Origin: Dietzia natronolimnaea | Lineage (GTDB): Bacteria > Actinomycetota > Actinomycetes > Mycobacteriales > Mycobacteriaceae | Length of the DNA stretch: 64,000 bases | Direction of reading: 5' to 3' | Assembly: GCF_002289575.1 (NCBI RefSeq) | Contig: NZ_NTGA01000020.1 | Location: 1 to 64,000, forward strand | Part shown: piece by piece, positions 18,801 through 26,685 of the stretch | Layout: each line of letters begins with the position of its first letter | How positions within the stretch are numbered: the stretch's first letter is position 1 | Notes under the pieces: generated by a model | What the model was told of the DNA's origin: nothing | The model's database searches: none | Seen by the model: only the letters and a program-made list of their open reading frames with translations | Position numbers and translations under genes: made by a program

Positions 18801-19441
18801 GCGTGGACGCCGAAGTCCAGCACGTCCTGGGAGTCCGCGGGATAAAGCGTCGGGAGATAGAGGTCTGCCAGCGCGAGCTCCGACGAACAGGGCACCGTCG
18901 AGGACTTGGCCCCGGGGTCGTCTCCGACGAAGGCCACCGCACCCCCGTGAGGGTCGGTGCCGATGAGGTTGGCGTGGCGGATCGCGTCCGTGGCGCGGTC
19001 CAGGCCGGGGGCCTTGCCGTACCAGTACCCGACGACGCCCTGCAGGGGCGCGCCGCCGGTGTTGGCGGTCGCGCGAAGGGTGCCCGTGCGTCGCGCGAGT
19101 TGCGACCCCATGACGGCCGTCGCGGCGGCCTCCTCGTTGAGGGCGGGACGATGGACCACGTCGAACGGGTCGAGGAACGTCCCGCGCCTGGCCAGCTCGA
19201 GGTCGTAGCCGGCGAGTGGGGAGCCCTCGTACCCACTGACGAGACTGGCGGTGAGCAGGCTCTGCCGGCGGTCCAGGCGCGCGCGGTCGCGGACCGTGCG
19301 GACCAGTGCCTGGATGCCGGTGAGGAACACCGTCCCGCTCTCCCGCGTGTAGCGGTCGGAGAGGGAGAACGAGGTGGCGTCCGCCCGCGGGTCACGCGGG
19401 TCGTCCTGGGTCCCGCTCGTGGGTCCGAGAAGAGAGGTCAT
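15815..19441 (-). CDS. Fused indolepyruvate ferredoxin oxidoreductase
   Basis: Large thiamine-diphosphate, iron-sulfur enzyme that oxidatively decarboxylates aryl-2-oxo acids (indolepyruvate, phenylpyruvate) to acyl-CoAs, a step in aromatic amino-acid breakdown. The 1208 residues fuse what are separate alpha and beta subunits in archaea. The order is an N-terminal pyruvate:ferredoxin-like domain (VSGYEGSPLAGYD), a TPP-binding domain with FCSGCPHNSSTK (about 455) and GGIGCHAM, a 4Fe-4S region near 660-690 (CEGCGDCGKKSNC and CNLDFSCLEGDCP), and a C-terminal gamma-like domain (LTGIGGTGIVTVSAVLATAA). The start at 19441 follows AGGTGTGACCG. The divergent Lrp/AsnC gene is the likely regulator. Natural substrates here are unknown. 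Confidence 0.9.
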   Translation of the reverse strand: MTSLLGPTSGTQDDPRDPRADATSFSLSDRYTRESGTVFLTGIQALVRTVRDRARLDRRQSLLTASLVSGYEGSPLAGYDLELARRGTFLDPFDVVHRPALNEEAAATAVMGSQLARRTGTLRATANTGGAPLQGVVGYWYGKAPGLDRATDAIRHANLIGTDPHGGAVAFVGDDPGAKSSTVPCSSELALADLYLPTLYPADSQDVLDFGVHAAILSRVSGLWSAVKISSHVADASSTALVDPDRILPVYGDLGTSPHVPSGQLLGSSLMELEQNQLTTRIPRALEYARLNGLNRIVQSTTDDRIGIVAAGKSYLDVRESLRRLGLDDSELARRGIRILKLGMVYPMERSVLDEFMSGLDEVIVVEEKRDFIETMIREIHFRRADVANVVGKTHEDGSTLFSRFGELDVDAVTRGLAQRLGRVHGIESALAWLDGPGRGRARIALPLATTRTPYFCSGCPHNSSTKVADGTLVGGGIGCHAMVLLMDEEQVGTVTGVTQMGGEGLQWTGMAPFLTENHLVQNIGDGTFMHSGSLALRAAVASGDNITYKLLHNGTVAMTGGQDPVGQMTLPEILRLLQAERVAKIVVTTDDVRATRSQGLPRGIEVRDRRDTLEVQKELAAVPGVTVLVHDQFCAAEKRRHRKRGTYPTPAERVVINERICEGCGDCGKKSNCLSVHPVETEFGRKTRIDQSTCNLDFSCLEGDCPAFVTVVPGTRSERVATAPELDASALPEPIRAEVDAGRGFSLRLTGIGGTGIVTVSAVLATAAVLDGNAARTLDMTGLAQKGGAVVSDVRVARTPIEQPPKIGAGDCDLYLCCDGLVGADDANLKVAHPDRTTAVVSTTRIPTGSMVIDTAVHYPSGADIQASTDRASRRGVYLNPGEITENLFGSTQASNMLMVGAAYQSGALPISAQAIERAIELNGVAVAANLQAFRRGRQAVADPKALGALVADLHRPVTTATPDLHEPSPAAHRLLTGLGPDASDELRAVVALRGDELIGFQSEAYAADYVRRVEDLRAAEALSGTGGERLTLTVARNLHKLMAYKDEYEVARLAVDPEFAARLTEEWGEGAVPKLKLHPPALRAMGMKRKIAIGPKAMPAMRALARMKRLRGTPLDVFGYAHVRRVERELLAEYRDVVRHLTTALQRTGPVGRDAAWYDTAVALADLPDMVRGYEHVKLDNVERYREELTRMLSVLRTAVPPTPSR

Positions 19442-19596
19442 CGGTCACACCTGGCCTTCGAGAGAATCGAGATACGACTCCAGGCTAGGCGCGCTCGTGA
19501 TGCGCGTCACGTGGTCAGTGTTGTGCCGAACAGGGTGTGCACTCCGGCGCCTCTGGGGCGTAGGTCGTTAGGCACCGTGTTCAACGGATCGCACCT

Positions 19597-19602
19597 TATG
19601 AT
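19597..19602 (+). promoter_or_regulatory. -10 box of the Lrp/AsnC gene (leaderless)
   Basis: TATGAT, close to consensus, then 6 bases and the ATG at 19609. The 167-base gap to the divergent oxidoreductase gene also holds two TGTGC direct repeats near 19519-19541 that could be regulator sites. Confidence 0.5.
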
Positions 19603-19608
19603 GGGCAC

Positions 19609-20085
19609 ATGGAATCGGCTCCCCACGCATCTTCCGCTCTGGACCGCACCGACCGACGACTCCTGAAGGTCGTCCTGGCGGACCCCAGGGTCGGGGTCCG
19701 CGAGTTCTCCCGCCGCCTCGGGGTGGCGCGAGGGACCGCACAGGCCAGGCTGGACAAGCTCGAGGCCCGGGGAGTGATCGCGTCGTGGGCGCCGACCCTC
19801 GATTCGGCGGCGCTCGGGTACCCGCTCTCGGCGTTGGTGCACATCCAGATGGCGCAGGCCGAGCTGGAGGCGACCTGTTCCGGGCTCGCCGAGGTACGAG
19901 AGGTGCTCGAGGTGATGAGTGTGGCGGGGGAGTTCGACGTGGTCTGCCGGGTGGTGGCCCGCGATCACGCGCATCTCGAGGAGGTCTTCAGCGCCATCAT
20001 CTCCACGCCGGGCGTCCTGCGGACCCGCACGGAGGTGGTGCTGCGCCGCCGGGTCGGCCCGCGGGTCGCCCAGCTCCTGGACTAG
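19609..20085 (+). CDS. Lrp/AsnC-family transcriptional regulator
   Basis: A 158-residue feast/famine regulator. The N-terminal winged helix (residues 10-60) reads LDRTDRRLLKVVLADPRVGVREFSRRLGV with ARGTAQARLDKLEARGVI as recognition helix. The C-terminal RAM domain (75-155) has AGEFDVVCRVVARD, where the conserved G-x-x-D turn binds amino-acid ligands. It is divergent from the indolepyruvate oxidoreductase gene, a typical arrangement for a regulator of its neighbour. An aromatic amino acid or keto acid would be a reasonable ligand (inference). It converges on the amidase gene with 6 bases between stops. Confidence 0.9.
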   Translation: MESAPHASSALDRTDRRLLKVVLADPRVGVREFSRRLGVARGTAQARLDKLEARGVIASWAPTLDSAALGYPLSALVHIQMAQAELEATCSGLAEVREVLEVMSVAGEFDVVCRVVARDHAHLEEVFSAIISTPGVLRTRTEVVLRRRVGPRVAQLLD

Positions 20086-20091
20086 TGAGTG

Positions 20092-21570
20092 TCACTCCCA
20101 GATGCGGTCGAACGGGTAGGCCTCCTCGTACTCGGAGGCGAGTTCGAGTAGTAGGCGGTCGTGACCGATCCTCGACGACAGGTGCACGCCGATGGGCAGG
20201 CCGTCCGGAGCCCGACCGGCCGGGAGGGAGACGGCGGGCGACCCCGCGATGTTCTGGAGGGGGGTGAAGGTGACCCAGTCGGACACCCTCTGGAGGTGGG
20301 TCTCGTAGTCCAGGTCCGCGTCCAGGTACCCGACCTCCGGGGTCTCGTGGTTGACCACGGGGTTGAGGTACACGTCGAGATCGCCGAACGCCGAGTCGAA
20401 CCGTCGCCTGGCCCGATAGAGGCGGAACAGGTGCACCGGGAGCGAGGGCAGGGACCGCCGGGCCATCGCGGCGAGGCCGATCGTGAACGGGTCAAGCCGA
20501 TCCGCCGCGAACTCGGGGCTGAACATGCCCCGCCCACCGGAGGACGTGGCCAGCGCGAGCAGGCCCCAGTAGGCGATGAAGTCCTCGCGGAACGAGGACG
20601 GGACCGGCGCGGGCGTCGGCACGATCTCGTGGCCCAGCGCCTCCAGCTGGTCGGCGGCCTTCCGCAGCACCGCCAGGGTGGCGGCATCGGTCGGATCGCC
20701 CGCGGGACTGTGCTCGACCAGGCCGATGCGCAACCGCCGGGTGGGTGTCGGCGAGACCGCACCCAGCGGCGGGACCCCCACCGGACGGTGCCCGGCCTCG
20801 AAGGCGGTCAGGAAGGCCACCGTGTCGCGCACGGACCGGGAGACCACGGACTGGGAGATGATCGGGATCGGCATGTTCGCCGAGAACTCCTCGTCGGGGT
20901 GCCTGCCGCGACTGGGTTTGAACCCGACGAGCCCGGTGACCGCCGCAGGGATCCGGATAGAGCCGCCACCGTCGTTGGCGTGGGCGATCGGCAACGCGCC
21001 GGCGGCCACGAGTGCGGCGGATCCTCCCGACGACCCCCCGCTGGTGCGGCCGGTGTCCCACGGATTACGGGTGACGAGACCTCCCTGCCGTTCAGTGGCG
21101 GCGGTCCAGCCGAAGGGTGGCATCGCGGTCGTTCCCAGCGGGATGAGTCCGGTCGCACGGAACAGGGGTGCGTAGGGGCCGTCGTGGAGGGCGGGCTGGG
21201 TGGGCACCGCCGAGGATCCGAGCGTCATGGGCAGGCCCTCCACCCGGACCGCGTCCTTGAATGCGGACGGGACGCCGGCGAGCGGGGCCGACAGGTGGGA
21301 GTCCCGGACCCAGGACGCCCGGTGACGCGCGCGTTCGTAGTCGGTGTGCACTAGGGCTCCCAGTACGGGGTCGACCGCTGCGCACCGATCGATGGCGGCC
21401 TCGATCAGCTCCGTGGGTGAGACCTCCCGGCTGCGGACACGTTCCGCGAGGGCCGAGGCGTCGTCGTATCCGAGCGCGTCGTCCCGGAAGGCGTGCACCC
21501 GGCGCGGCATCTCGGTGGGGGAGAGGGCGGGGCCCGGGTTGCCGGTGGCGTCGGTTGTGGTGTCGGTCAC
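20092..21570 (-). CDS. Amidase-signature-family amidase
   Basis: Cytoplasmic amide hydrolase with the Ser-cisSer-Lys triad. The 492 residues carry the glycine/serine-rich signature GRTSGGSSGGSAALVAAG (about 160-177), with the catalytic lysine in PSAFKDAVRVEG near residue 88, and the nucleophile in DGGGSIRIPAAVTGLVGFKPSRG. The sequence resembles the 6-aminohexanoate-cyclic-dimer/aryl-acylamidase group rather than GatA, which lies in gatCAB operons. The GTG start at 21570 is 6 bases after a -10-like TAGAGT on the minus strand. Substrate unknown. Confidence 0.88.
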   Translation of the reverse strand: MTDTTTDATGNPGPALSPTEMPRRVHAFRDDALGYDDASALAERVRSREVSPTELIEAAIDRCAAVDPVLGALVHTDYERARHRASWVRDSHLSAPLAGVPSAFKDAVRVEGLPMTLGSSAVPTQPALHDGPYAPLFRATGLIPLGTTAMPPFGWTAATERQGGLVTRNPWDTGRTSGGSSGGSAALVAAGALPIAHANDGGGSIRIPAAVTGLVGFKPSRGRHPDEEFSANMPIPIISQSVVSRSVRDTVAFLTAFEAGHRPVGVPPLGAVSPTPTRRLRIGLVEHSPAGDPTDAATLAVLRKAADQLEALGHEIVPTPAPVPSSFREDFIAYWGLLALATSSGGRGMFSPEFAADRLDPFTIGLAAMARRSLPSLPVHLFRLYRARRRFDSAFGDLDVYLNPVVNHETPEVGYLDADLDYETHLQRVSDWVTFTPLQNIAGSPAVSLPAGRAPDGLPIGVHLSSRIGHDRLLLELASEYEEAYPFDRIWE

Positions 21571-21576
21571 GGCACC

Positions 21577-21582
21577 ACTCTA
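21577..21582 (-). promoter_or_regulatory. -10 box of amidase gene (leaderless)
   Basis: Minus-strand TAGAGT followed by 6 bases and the GTG start codon. Confidence 0.4.
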
Positions 21583-21620
21583 GGGCCTCCGCTTGACAGC
21601 GACCGGGGGACTCAGGCACT

Positions 21621-21654
21621 TTAGGGGTACCTAAGTTAGGCGAGGGTCACCTAA
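21621..21654. promoter_or_regulatory. DtxR/IdeR-like iron box upstream of the DUF2470 gene
   Basis: Bases 21636-21654 match the DtxR/IdeR consensus (TTAGGTTAGSCTAACCTAA) at 15 of 19 positions: TTAGG at one end and ACCTAA at the other. A second palindromic pair, TTAGG and CCTAA, lies at 21621-21634 just before it. Such sites bind the iron-loaded repressor. The site is 48 bases before the DUF2470 ATG and 51 before the amidase start. Confidence 0.6.
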
Positions 21655-21701
21655 ACCTCGCCGTCGAGACCTCGCCGTAGGCGACCCGTGGAGGGTGAAC
21701 G

Positions 21702-22364
21702 ATGGCACCGAATCCGATCGAGAACGGCGCCCGACGACTGCTGGACGGGTCGGGCGTCGCCACAGTCGCCGTCCGGGGGACCCGGAACCGCTCGGATGTG
21801 ATGGTCTCCGCACGGCACCGCTGGGTCGGTGGTGGTTCCATCGTGGTCACCGGGGCTCCCGCACCGTGGTCGGGCCTGATCGTGGAGCCGGGGTCGTCGG
21901 TCGAGGTGGTCGTGATGATCGACGAGTTCGCCCCCATCGTGGAGGCGAAGGTGCACGTGGCCAGCCTGTACGGTTTCGGGGTCGCGCGGTCCGCGCGCCA
22001 GGGTGAGGGCTGGGTCGTCGAGATCGAGATCGACCTCGGTGACCTGCAGGTGCGTCGGCTCGGGCACCAGGGGACGGTCCACGCGCGCGACCTGGATTCG
22101 GTTCCCTCGGACCCGCTGGCCGCCGAGGCGGCCGGCCTCGCGGACGAGATCCGGGCGCGCTTCGGAGAGCACCTGGCGATCCTGGCCGGGTCGGGCGACC
22201 CGGCTCATCCGCCGTTCGTCCTGGGCGTCGACCCCGATGGCCTGCACCTGCTCACCGCGCTCGGGCGCGACGCCGATGTCGTGCACCTGCCGTTCATGAC
22301 TCGGGCGCAGAGCCTGGGGGACGTGGTCCGCGAGATGGGCCAGTACGTGGCCCGGGCGAGCTGA
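21702..22364 (+). CDS. DUF2470-domain protein (HugZ-like C-terminal domain)
   Basis: A 220-residue cytoplasmic protein. The C-terminal third (residues 125-215) matches DUF2470, beginning SDPLAAEAAGLADEIRARFGEHL, then GVDPDGLHLLTALG and VHLPFMTRAQSLGDVVREM. This domain is found at the C-terminus of HugZ-type haem oxygenases and in related flavin-fold proteins. The N-terminal half (VATVAVRGTRNRSDVMVSA, then beta-rich) is a split-barrel-like partner. A good GGAGGGTG ribosome binding site precedes the ATG. The iron box upstream points to haem or iron metabolism. No HugZ catalytic histidine can be assigned, so the activity is open. The gene ends 4 bases from the convergent DUF1540 gene. Confidence 0.75.
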   Translation: MAPNPIENGARRLLDGSGVATVAVRGTRNRSDVMVSARHRWVGGGSIVVTGAPAPWSGLIVEPGSSVEVVVMIDEFAPIVEAKVHVASLYGFGVARSARQGEGWVVEIEIDLGDLQVRRLGHQGTVHARDLDSVPSDPLAAEAAGLADEIRARFGEHLAILAGSGDPAHPPFVLGVDPDGLHLLTALGRDADVVHLPFMTRAQSLGDVVREMGQYVARAS

Positions 22365-22368
22365 ACCC

Positions 22369-22659
22369 CTAGGCCGGGGAGTAGGTCAGGCAATCGGCGG
22401 TGTCGGCGCCGAAGCCGATCTTCACTGATTCCGCCGAGCAGAGCAGATCCTTGTTGTGCGTGCACTCGACGCGCTGGCAGGCGCCGACGTGTGCGGTCGC
22501 CGTGGGCAGTCCGCCCCGCACGTCGAGCGAGATGAACGTCCCACACTCGGCGTGGTCGGGTGATCCCGCCACGGTGATCGCCGGTGCCGTGCAGTCGGCG
22601 TCGGCGTTGAACGAGCACGTGGTGACGGTGCAGTTGCTGATTCCGGTCAGAGTGGCCAT
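22369..22659 (-). CDS. DUF1540 cysteine-rich protein with duplicated 4-Cys unit
   Basis: A 96-residue protein with no signal peptide and two DUF1540 units. Eight cysteines sit at 10, 15, 23, 39 and 61, 66, 74, 90. The spacing C-x4-C-x7-C-x15-C is exactly the same in both halves, which implies an internal duplication and two metal or cluster sites. Second-unit residues HNKDLLCSAESV and ADCLTY are typical of actinobacterial DUF1540. GAGGAG precedes the ATG at 22659. Upstream (22771-22798) lies an iron-box-like inverted repeat, so it may be an iron-responsive metal-binding protein (inference). No molecular function is known for the family. Confidence 0.8.
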   Translation of the reverse strand: MATLTGISNCTVTTCSFNADADCTAPAITVAGSPDHAECGTFISLDVRGGLPTATAHVGACQRVECTHNKDLLCSAESVKIGFGADTADCLTYSPA

Positions 22660-22770
22660 GTCGGGTGCTCCTCGTGTCGGTGAGTCGATCCGGTCGGTGT
22701 GCCGATCCGGTCGGGTGCCACCGAGTCAACCCCCGATCGCGCCGACTTGCAAGCAAGGAGAGCCTGTGCT

Positions 22771-22798
22771 AGGTCAGGTTAGCCTTAGCACCTGACCT
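22771..22798. promoter_or_regulatory. Iron-box-like inverted repeat upstream of DUF1540
   Basis: AGGTCAGGT (22771-22779) and ACCTGACCT (22790-22798) are perfect inverted repeats separated by 10 bases, TAGCCTTAGC. The centre CAGGTTAGCCTTAGC resembles the DtxR/IdeR core, with 13 of 19 positions matching over 22774-22792. It lies about 115 bases before the DUF1540 start and 110 before the -10 of accD, so it could serve either gene. Confidence 0.5.
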
Positions 22799-22906
22799 GC
22801 TCTTTGCTCCGGGTTCATCCGTGATCTCCCGGCCGGTCATGCCGCGCTGTCGAGCGCTCGTCGGCCCGGGTCGTGCCCCCTTCTGGACATCTGTGAGCCA
22901 GGGCAC

Positions 22907-22912
22907 TATGGT
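22907..22912 (+). promoter_or_regulatory. -10 box of the accD-scoB operon
   Basis: TATGGT, with the predicted transcription start at about 22919, inside the palindrome that follows. It gives a leader of about 35 bases with a GAAAGGGAG ribosome binding site. Confidence 0.5.
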
Positions 22913-22918
22913 CGAACT

Positions 22919-22938
22919 CAGTTAATCCGACTTAACTG
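22919..22938. promoter_or_regulatory. Operator palindrome at the accD transcription start
   Basis: CAGTTAA and TTAACTG form a perfect inverted repeat around TCCGAC. The 20-base size and AT-rich arms in GC-rich DNA suit a TetR-family repressor. Its position directly after the -10 box would block initiation. The likely partner is a BkaR-like TetR protein, perhaps the one at 15256 (inference). Confidence 0.6.
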
Positions 22939-22954
22939 AAAGGGAGCGGCGCTG

Positions 22955-24574
22955 ATGTCTTCCGCGACCACCGATCGCCCGTCCACCGCAAGCTCGTCCA
23001 CCGACAACCCGCCCACCAACCGCCAGGCGCACGAGGAGCTGCTCGCCGACCTCCGCGACCGCCTCGAGCGGGCCGCGATGGGCGGCGGCGAGAAGGCCCG
23101 GGCCCGGCACCTCGAGCGCGGCAAGCTCCTCGCGCGCCAGCGGGTCGACGTGCTGCTGGATCCGGGTAGCCCGTTCCTCGAGCTGTCACCCCTGGCGGCG
23201 GAGGAGATGTACGGGGGCAAGGCGCCCGGCGCCGGCGTGGTCGCCGGGATCGGGCGGGTGTCGGGCCGCGAGTGCCTGGTGATCGCCAACGACGCGACCG
23301 TCTCCGGCGGTACCTACTACCCGATGACCGTCAAAAAGCACCTGCGCGGCCAGGAGGTGGCGTTGGCCAACAACCTGCCGTGCATCTACCTGGTGGACTC
23401 GGGCGGAGCGATGTTGCTCCAACAGGACGACGTGTTCCCCGACCGGGACCACTTCGGCCGCATCTTCTACAACCAGGCCACCATGTCGGCCCAGGGGATC
23501 CCGCAGATCGCCGCGGTGATGGGGTCGTGCACCGCCGGCGGCGCCTACGTCCCCGCGATGAGCGACGAGGCCGTGATCGTGCGCAACCAGGGCACGATCT
23601 TCCTCGCCGGTCCGCCGCTGGTGAAGGCCGCCACCGGCGAGGAGGTCACCGCCGAGGAGCTCGGAGGCGGCGACCTGCACGCCAAGACCTCGGGTGTGGT
23701 GGACCACCTCGCCGACGACGACTATGACGCACTCATGAAGGTCCGCGAGATCATCGCGACCTGCCCGCCTGCCCCCGAGCCGGAATGGGAGGTCCTCGAG
23801 CCCCGCGAACCTGTGCGTCCGCAGACGGACCTCTACGACCTGGTCCCGGTGGACTCCCGGCAGCCCTACGACGTGCGCGACATCATCGGGACCGTCGTCG
23901 ACGGTGGCGAGTTCACGGAGTTCAAGAGGGACTACGGCACGTCGATGGTCACCGCGTTCGCCCACATCCACGGTCATCCGGTGGGGATCATCGGCAACAA
24001 CGGCGTCATCTTCTCCGAATCCGCGCTCAAGGGCGCGCACTTCATCGAACTGTGTGATCGCCGCAAGATCCCGCTGGTCTTCCTCCAGAACATCACCGGC
24101 TTCATGGTCGGTCGTCAGTACGAAGCGGGCGGCATCGCCAAGAACGGCGCCAAGATGGTCGCCGCGGTGGCGTGCGCGCGCGTGCCCAAGTTCACGATCG
24201 TGGTGGGCGGGTCCTTCGGCGCCGGCAACTACTCCATGTGTGGCCGCGCCTACTCGCCGCGATTCCTGTGGATGTGGCCCAACGCCCGGATCGCCGTGAT
24301 GGGCGGGCCCCAGGCCGCGGACACCCTCGCCTCGGTGCGCGCCGCGCAGGTGACCAAGTCGGGCGGGGAGTGGACCGACGAGCAGCAGGCGGAGTTCACC
24401 GCGCCCATCCGCGAGCAGTTCGAGGAGCAGTCCACCGCCTACTACTCCACGGCCCGCCTCTGGGACGACGGGATCATCGACCCCGCCGACACCCGCACCG
24501 TCCTCGGTCTGGCCCTCGCGGCCGCCGCCAACGCCCCCCTCCAGCCGGTCAACAACGGCGTCTTCAGGATGTGA
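22955..24574 (+). CDS. accD1: Acyl-CoA carboxylase beta subunit (methylcrotonyl-CoA type)
   Basis: Carboxyltransferase subunit that moves CO2 from biotin to an acyl-CoA, probably 3-methylcrotonyl-CoA in leucine breakdown. The 539 residues have an N-terminal carboxyltransferase domain ([22 protein letters not shown], then [13 protein letters not shown]) and a C-terminal one ([48 protein letters not shown]). These features are typical of MCC-beta and AccD1 rather than propionyl-CoA carboxylase. The first 20 residues are Ser/Thr-rich. It is the first gene of the operon and corresponds to Rv2502c. Confidence 0.92.
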   Translation: MSSATTDRPSTASSSTDNPPTNRQAHEELLADLRDRLERAAMGGGEKARARHLERGKLLARQRVDVLLDPGSPFLELSPLAAEEMYGGKAPGAGVVAGIGRVSGRECLVIANDATVSGGTYYPMTVKKHLRGQEVALANNLPCIYLVDSGGAMLLQQDDVFPDRDHFGRIFYNQATMSAQGIPQIAAVMGSCTAGGAYVPAMSDEAVIVRNQGTIFLAGPPLVKAATGEEVTAEELGGGDLHAKTSGVVDHLADDDYDALMKVREIIATCPPAPEPEWEVLEPREPVRPQTDLYDLVPVDSRQPYDVRDIIGTVVDGGEFTEFKRDYGTSMVTAFAHIHGHPVGIIGNNGVIFSESALKGAHFIELCDRRKIPLVFLQNITGFMVGRQYEAGGIAKNGAKMVAAVACARVPKFTIVVGGSFGAGNYSMCGRAYSPRFLWMWPNARIAVMGGPQAADTLASVRAAQVTKSGGEWTDEQQAEFTAPIREQFEEQSTAYYSTARLWDDGIIDPADTRTVLGLALAAAANAPLQPVNNGVFRM

Positions 24575-24582
24575 GTAGCCCC

Positions 24583-26685
24583 ATGTCAGAGGAACTGTCC
24601 CAGAAACTCCACACCGTTCTGGTGGCCAACCGCGGGGAGATCGCCTGCCGCGTGATCCGCTCCCTGCGGGCAGCGGGGATCCGCTCGGTCGCCGTCTACT
24701 CCGACGCGGACGCCGACGCCCTGCACGTGCGCATGGCCGACGCGGCGGTCCGCCTGGGCCCGGCGCAGGCCTCGGAGTCCTATCTCGACATCGACAAGGT
24801 GATCGACGCCTGCCGCCGGACCGGCGCGCAGGCGGTCCACCCGGGCTACGGGTTCCTGTCGGAGAACTCCCGGTTCGCGCGGGCGCTGGAGGAGGCCGGC
24901 CTGATCTTCGTGGGGCCACCGGCCACCGCCATCGAGACCATGGGCGACAAGATCACCGCCAAGGCGGCGGTGTCCGCCCGGGACGTGCCGACCGTGCCCG
25001 GGATCTCGCGGCCGGGACTGACCGACGACGAACTGGTGGCCGGCGCCGACGAGGTCGGATACCCGGTCCTCGTCAAGCCGTCTGCGGGCGGCGGCGGCAA
25101 GGGCATGCGACGCGTCGAGCGACCCGAGGACCTGCGCGCCGCGCTCGACTCCTCCCGACGCGAGTCCGCGGGTGCGTTCGGCGACGACACCCTGTTCCTC
25201 GAGCGGTTCGTCGACACCCCGCGACACATCGAGGTCCAGGTCCTCGCCGACACCCACGGCAACGTCATCCACCTGGGAGAGCGTGAGTGCTCGCTGCAGC
25301 GCCGCCACCAGAAGGTCATCGAGGAGGCGCCCAGCGCGCTGCTCGACGAGGTCACCCGCCAGCGGATCGGTGCCGCCGCGTGCGACGCGGCCCGCTCGGT
25401 CGGCTACGTGGGTGCGGGCACGGTCGAGTTCATCGTCTCGGCCCACGCCCCGGACGAGTTCTTCTTCATGGAGATGAACACCCGGCTCCAGGTCGAACAC
25501 CCGGTCACCGAGATGGTCACCGGCGTGGACCTGGTCGACTGGCAGGTCCGCATCGCCGCGGGCGAGGAACTGACGCTGCGCCAGGAGGACGTGACGCTCA
25601 CCGGTCACGCGATCGAGGCCCGCGTCTACGCGGAGGACCCGGCCAAGGGCTTCCTTCCGACTGGCGGCACCGTGCTCGGGCTGGAGGAACCCGCGGGCGA
25701 CGGCATCCGCGTGGACTCCGGCCTGCGCGTCGGCACGGTCGTCGGCAGTGACTACGACCCGATGCTCGGCAAGGTCATCGCCCACGGCGCCGACCGGGCC
25801 GAGGCGCTGGCCCGGCTCGACGCCGCGCTCGCCGACACCCACGTGCTGGGCCTGCGGACCAACATCGACTTCTGCCGGTTCCTGCTCTCCCAGCCGGAGG
25901 TCGTCGCCGGTGACCTCGACACAGGACTACTCGACCGGACTCTCGACGACTACACCGCGACCCCGGCGCCCGAGGGCGCCCTGGTCGCGGTGGCCATGCA
26001 CCGCACCGAGGAGCGCTGGGCCCGCGTGCCGGCCGCCCGGCGGGGGCCGTGGGACGTCCCCAACGGCTGGCGGGTCGGCGGGCGCGCCGAGGTGTGGACC
26101 CGGTTGGACTCCGGTCCGGGATCGGCGGCCGTCACCGTCGGTCTCAGGGGAACACCCGACGACGCCGAGGTGACCATCACCGACGCCACGATCGGCTCCA
26201 CGGCCGAGCCCGAGGTCTCCTCGCGGCACCGGGCCCGGGTCGCCCGGGACGGCCGGTCGCTGCGACTGACCGTTGACGACACCCAGCAGCGCTGGACCGT
26301 GGTGCGCTCGACCGCCCCCAGATCATCGGACACCTACTGGGTCGCCGGGGACGGCGGCACCTGGGACCTGCGGCTGCTCCCGTTGATCGACTCCCGGATC
26401 CACGACGCCGGTATGTCGGACGGCCAGATCCTCAGCCCCATGCCCGGTTCGGTCATCGCGTGCTTCGCCGCCGACGGCGACGAGGTGACCGCGGGACAGA
26501 ACGTCCTGGCCGTCGAGGCCATGAAGATGGAGCACTCCCTGGCCGCGCCGATCGACGGCGTGGTCCGGCTGAACGTCACCACCGGCGAGCAGGTGCCCGC
26601 CGACCACCTGCTCGCGACGGTCGAGCCCCACCCCTCAACCCCCGACCCCTCCACCGAGGAATCCGAAGGAGAAGGCAATGCCTGA
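24583..26685 (+). CDS. accA1: Biotin-dependent acyl-CoA carboxylase alpha subunit
   Basis: Carries biotin carboxylase and biotin carrier functions for the preceding beta subunit. The 700 residues begin [23 protein letters not shown], followed by the ATP-grasp glycine loop [14 protein letters not shown], the [12 protein letters not shown] motif, [17 protein letters not shown] and a C-terminal BCCP domain with EAMKMEH. Lys648 is the biotin attachment site. The ATG at 24583 is 8 bases after the accD1 stop. Its 3' end overlaps fadE by 8 bases (ATGCCTGA), which shows tight translational coupling. Corresponds to Rv2501c. Confidence 0.94.
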   Translation: MSEELSQKLHTVLVANRGEIACRVIRSLRAAGIRSVAVYSDADADALHVRMADAAVRLGPAQASESYLDIDKVIDACRRTGAQAVHPGYGFLSENSRFARALEEAGLIFVGPPATAIETMGDKITAKAAVSARDVPTVPGISRPGLTDDELVAGADEVGYPVLVKPSAGGGGKGMRRVERPEDLRAALDSSRRESAGAFGDDTLFLERFVDTPRHIEVQVLADTHGNVIHLGERECSLQRRHQKVIEEAPSALLDEVTRQRIGAAACDAARSVGYVGAGTVEFIVSAHAPDEFFFMEMNTRLQVEHPVTEMVTGVDLVDWQVRIAAGEELTLRQEDVTLTGHAIEARVYAEDPAKGFLPTGGTVLGLEEPAGDGIRVDSGLRVGTVVGSDYDPMLGKVIAHGADRAEALARLDAALADTHVLGLRTNIDFCRFLLSQPEVVAGDLDTGLLDRTLDDYTATPAPEGALVAVAMHRTEERWARVPAARRGPWDVPNGWRVGGRAEVWTRLDSGPGSAAVTVGLRGTPDDAEVTITDATIGSTAEPEVSSRHRARVARDGRSLRLTVDDTQQRWTVVRSTAPRSSDTYWVAGDGGTWDLRLLPLIDSRIHDAGMSDGQILSPMPGSVIACFAADGDEVTAGQNVLAVEAMKMEHSLAAPIDGVVRLNVTTGEQVPADHLLATVEPHPSTPDPSTEESEGEGNA

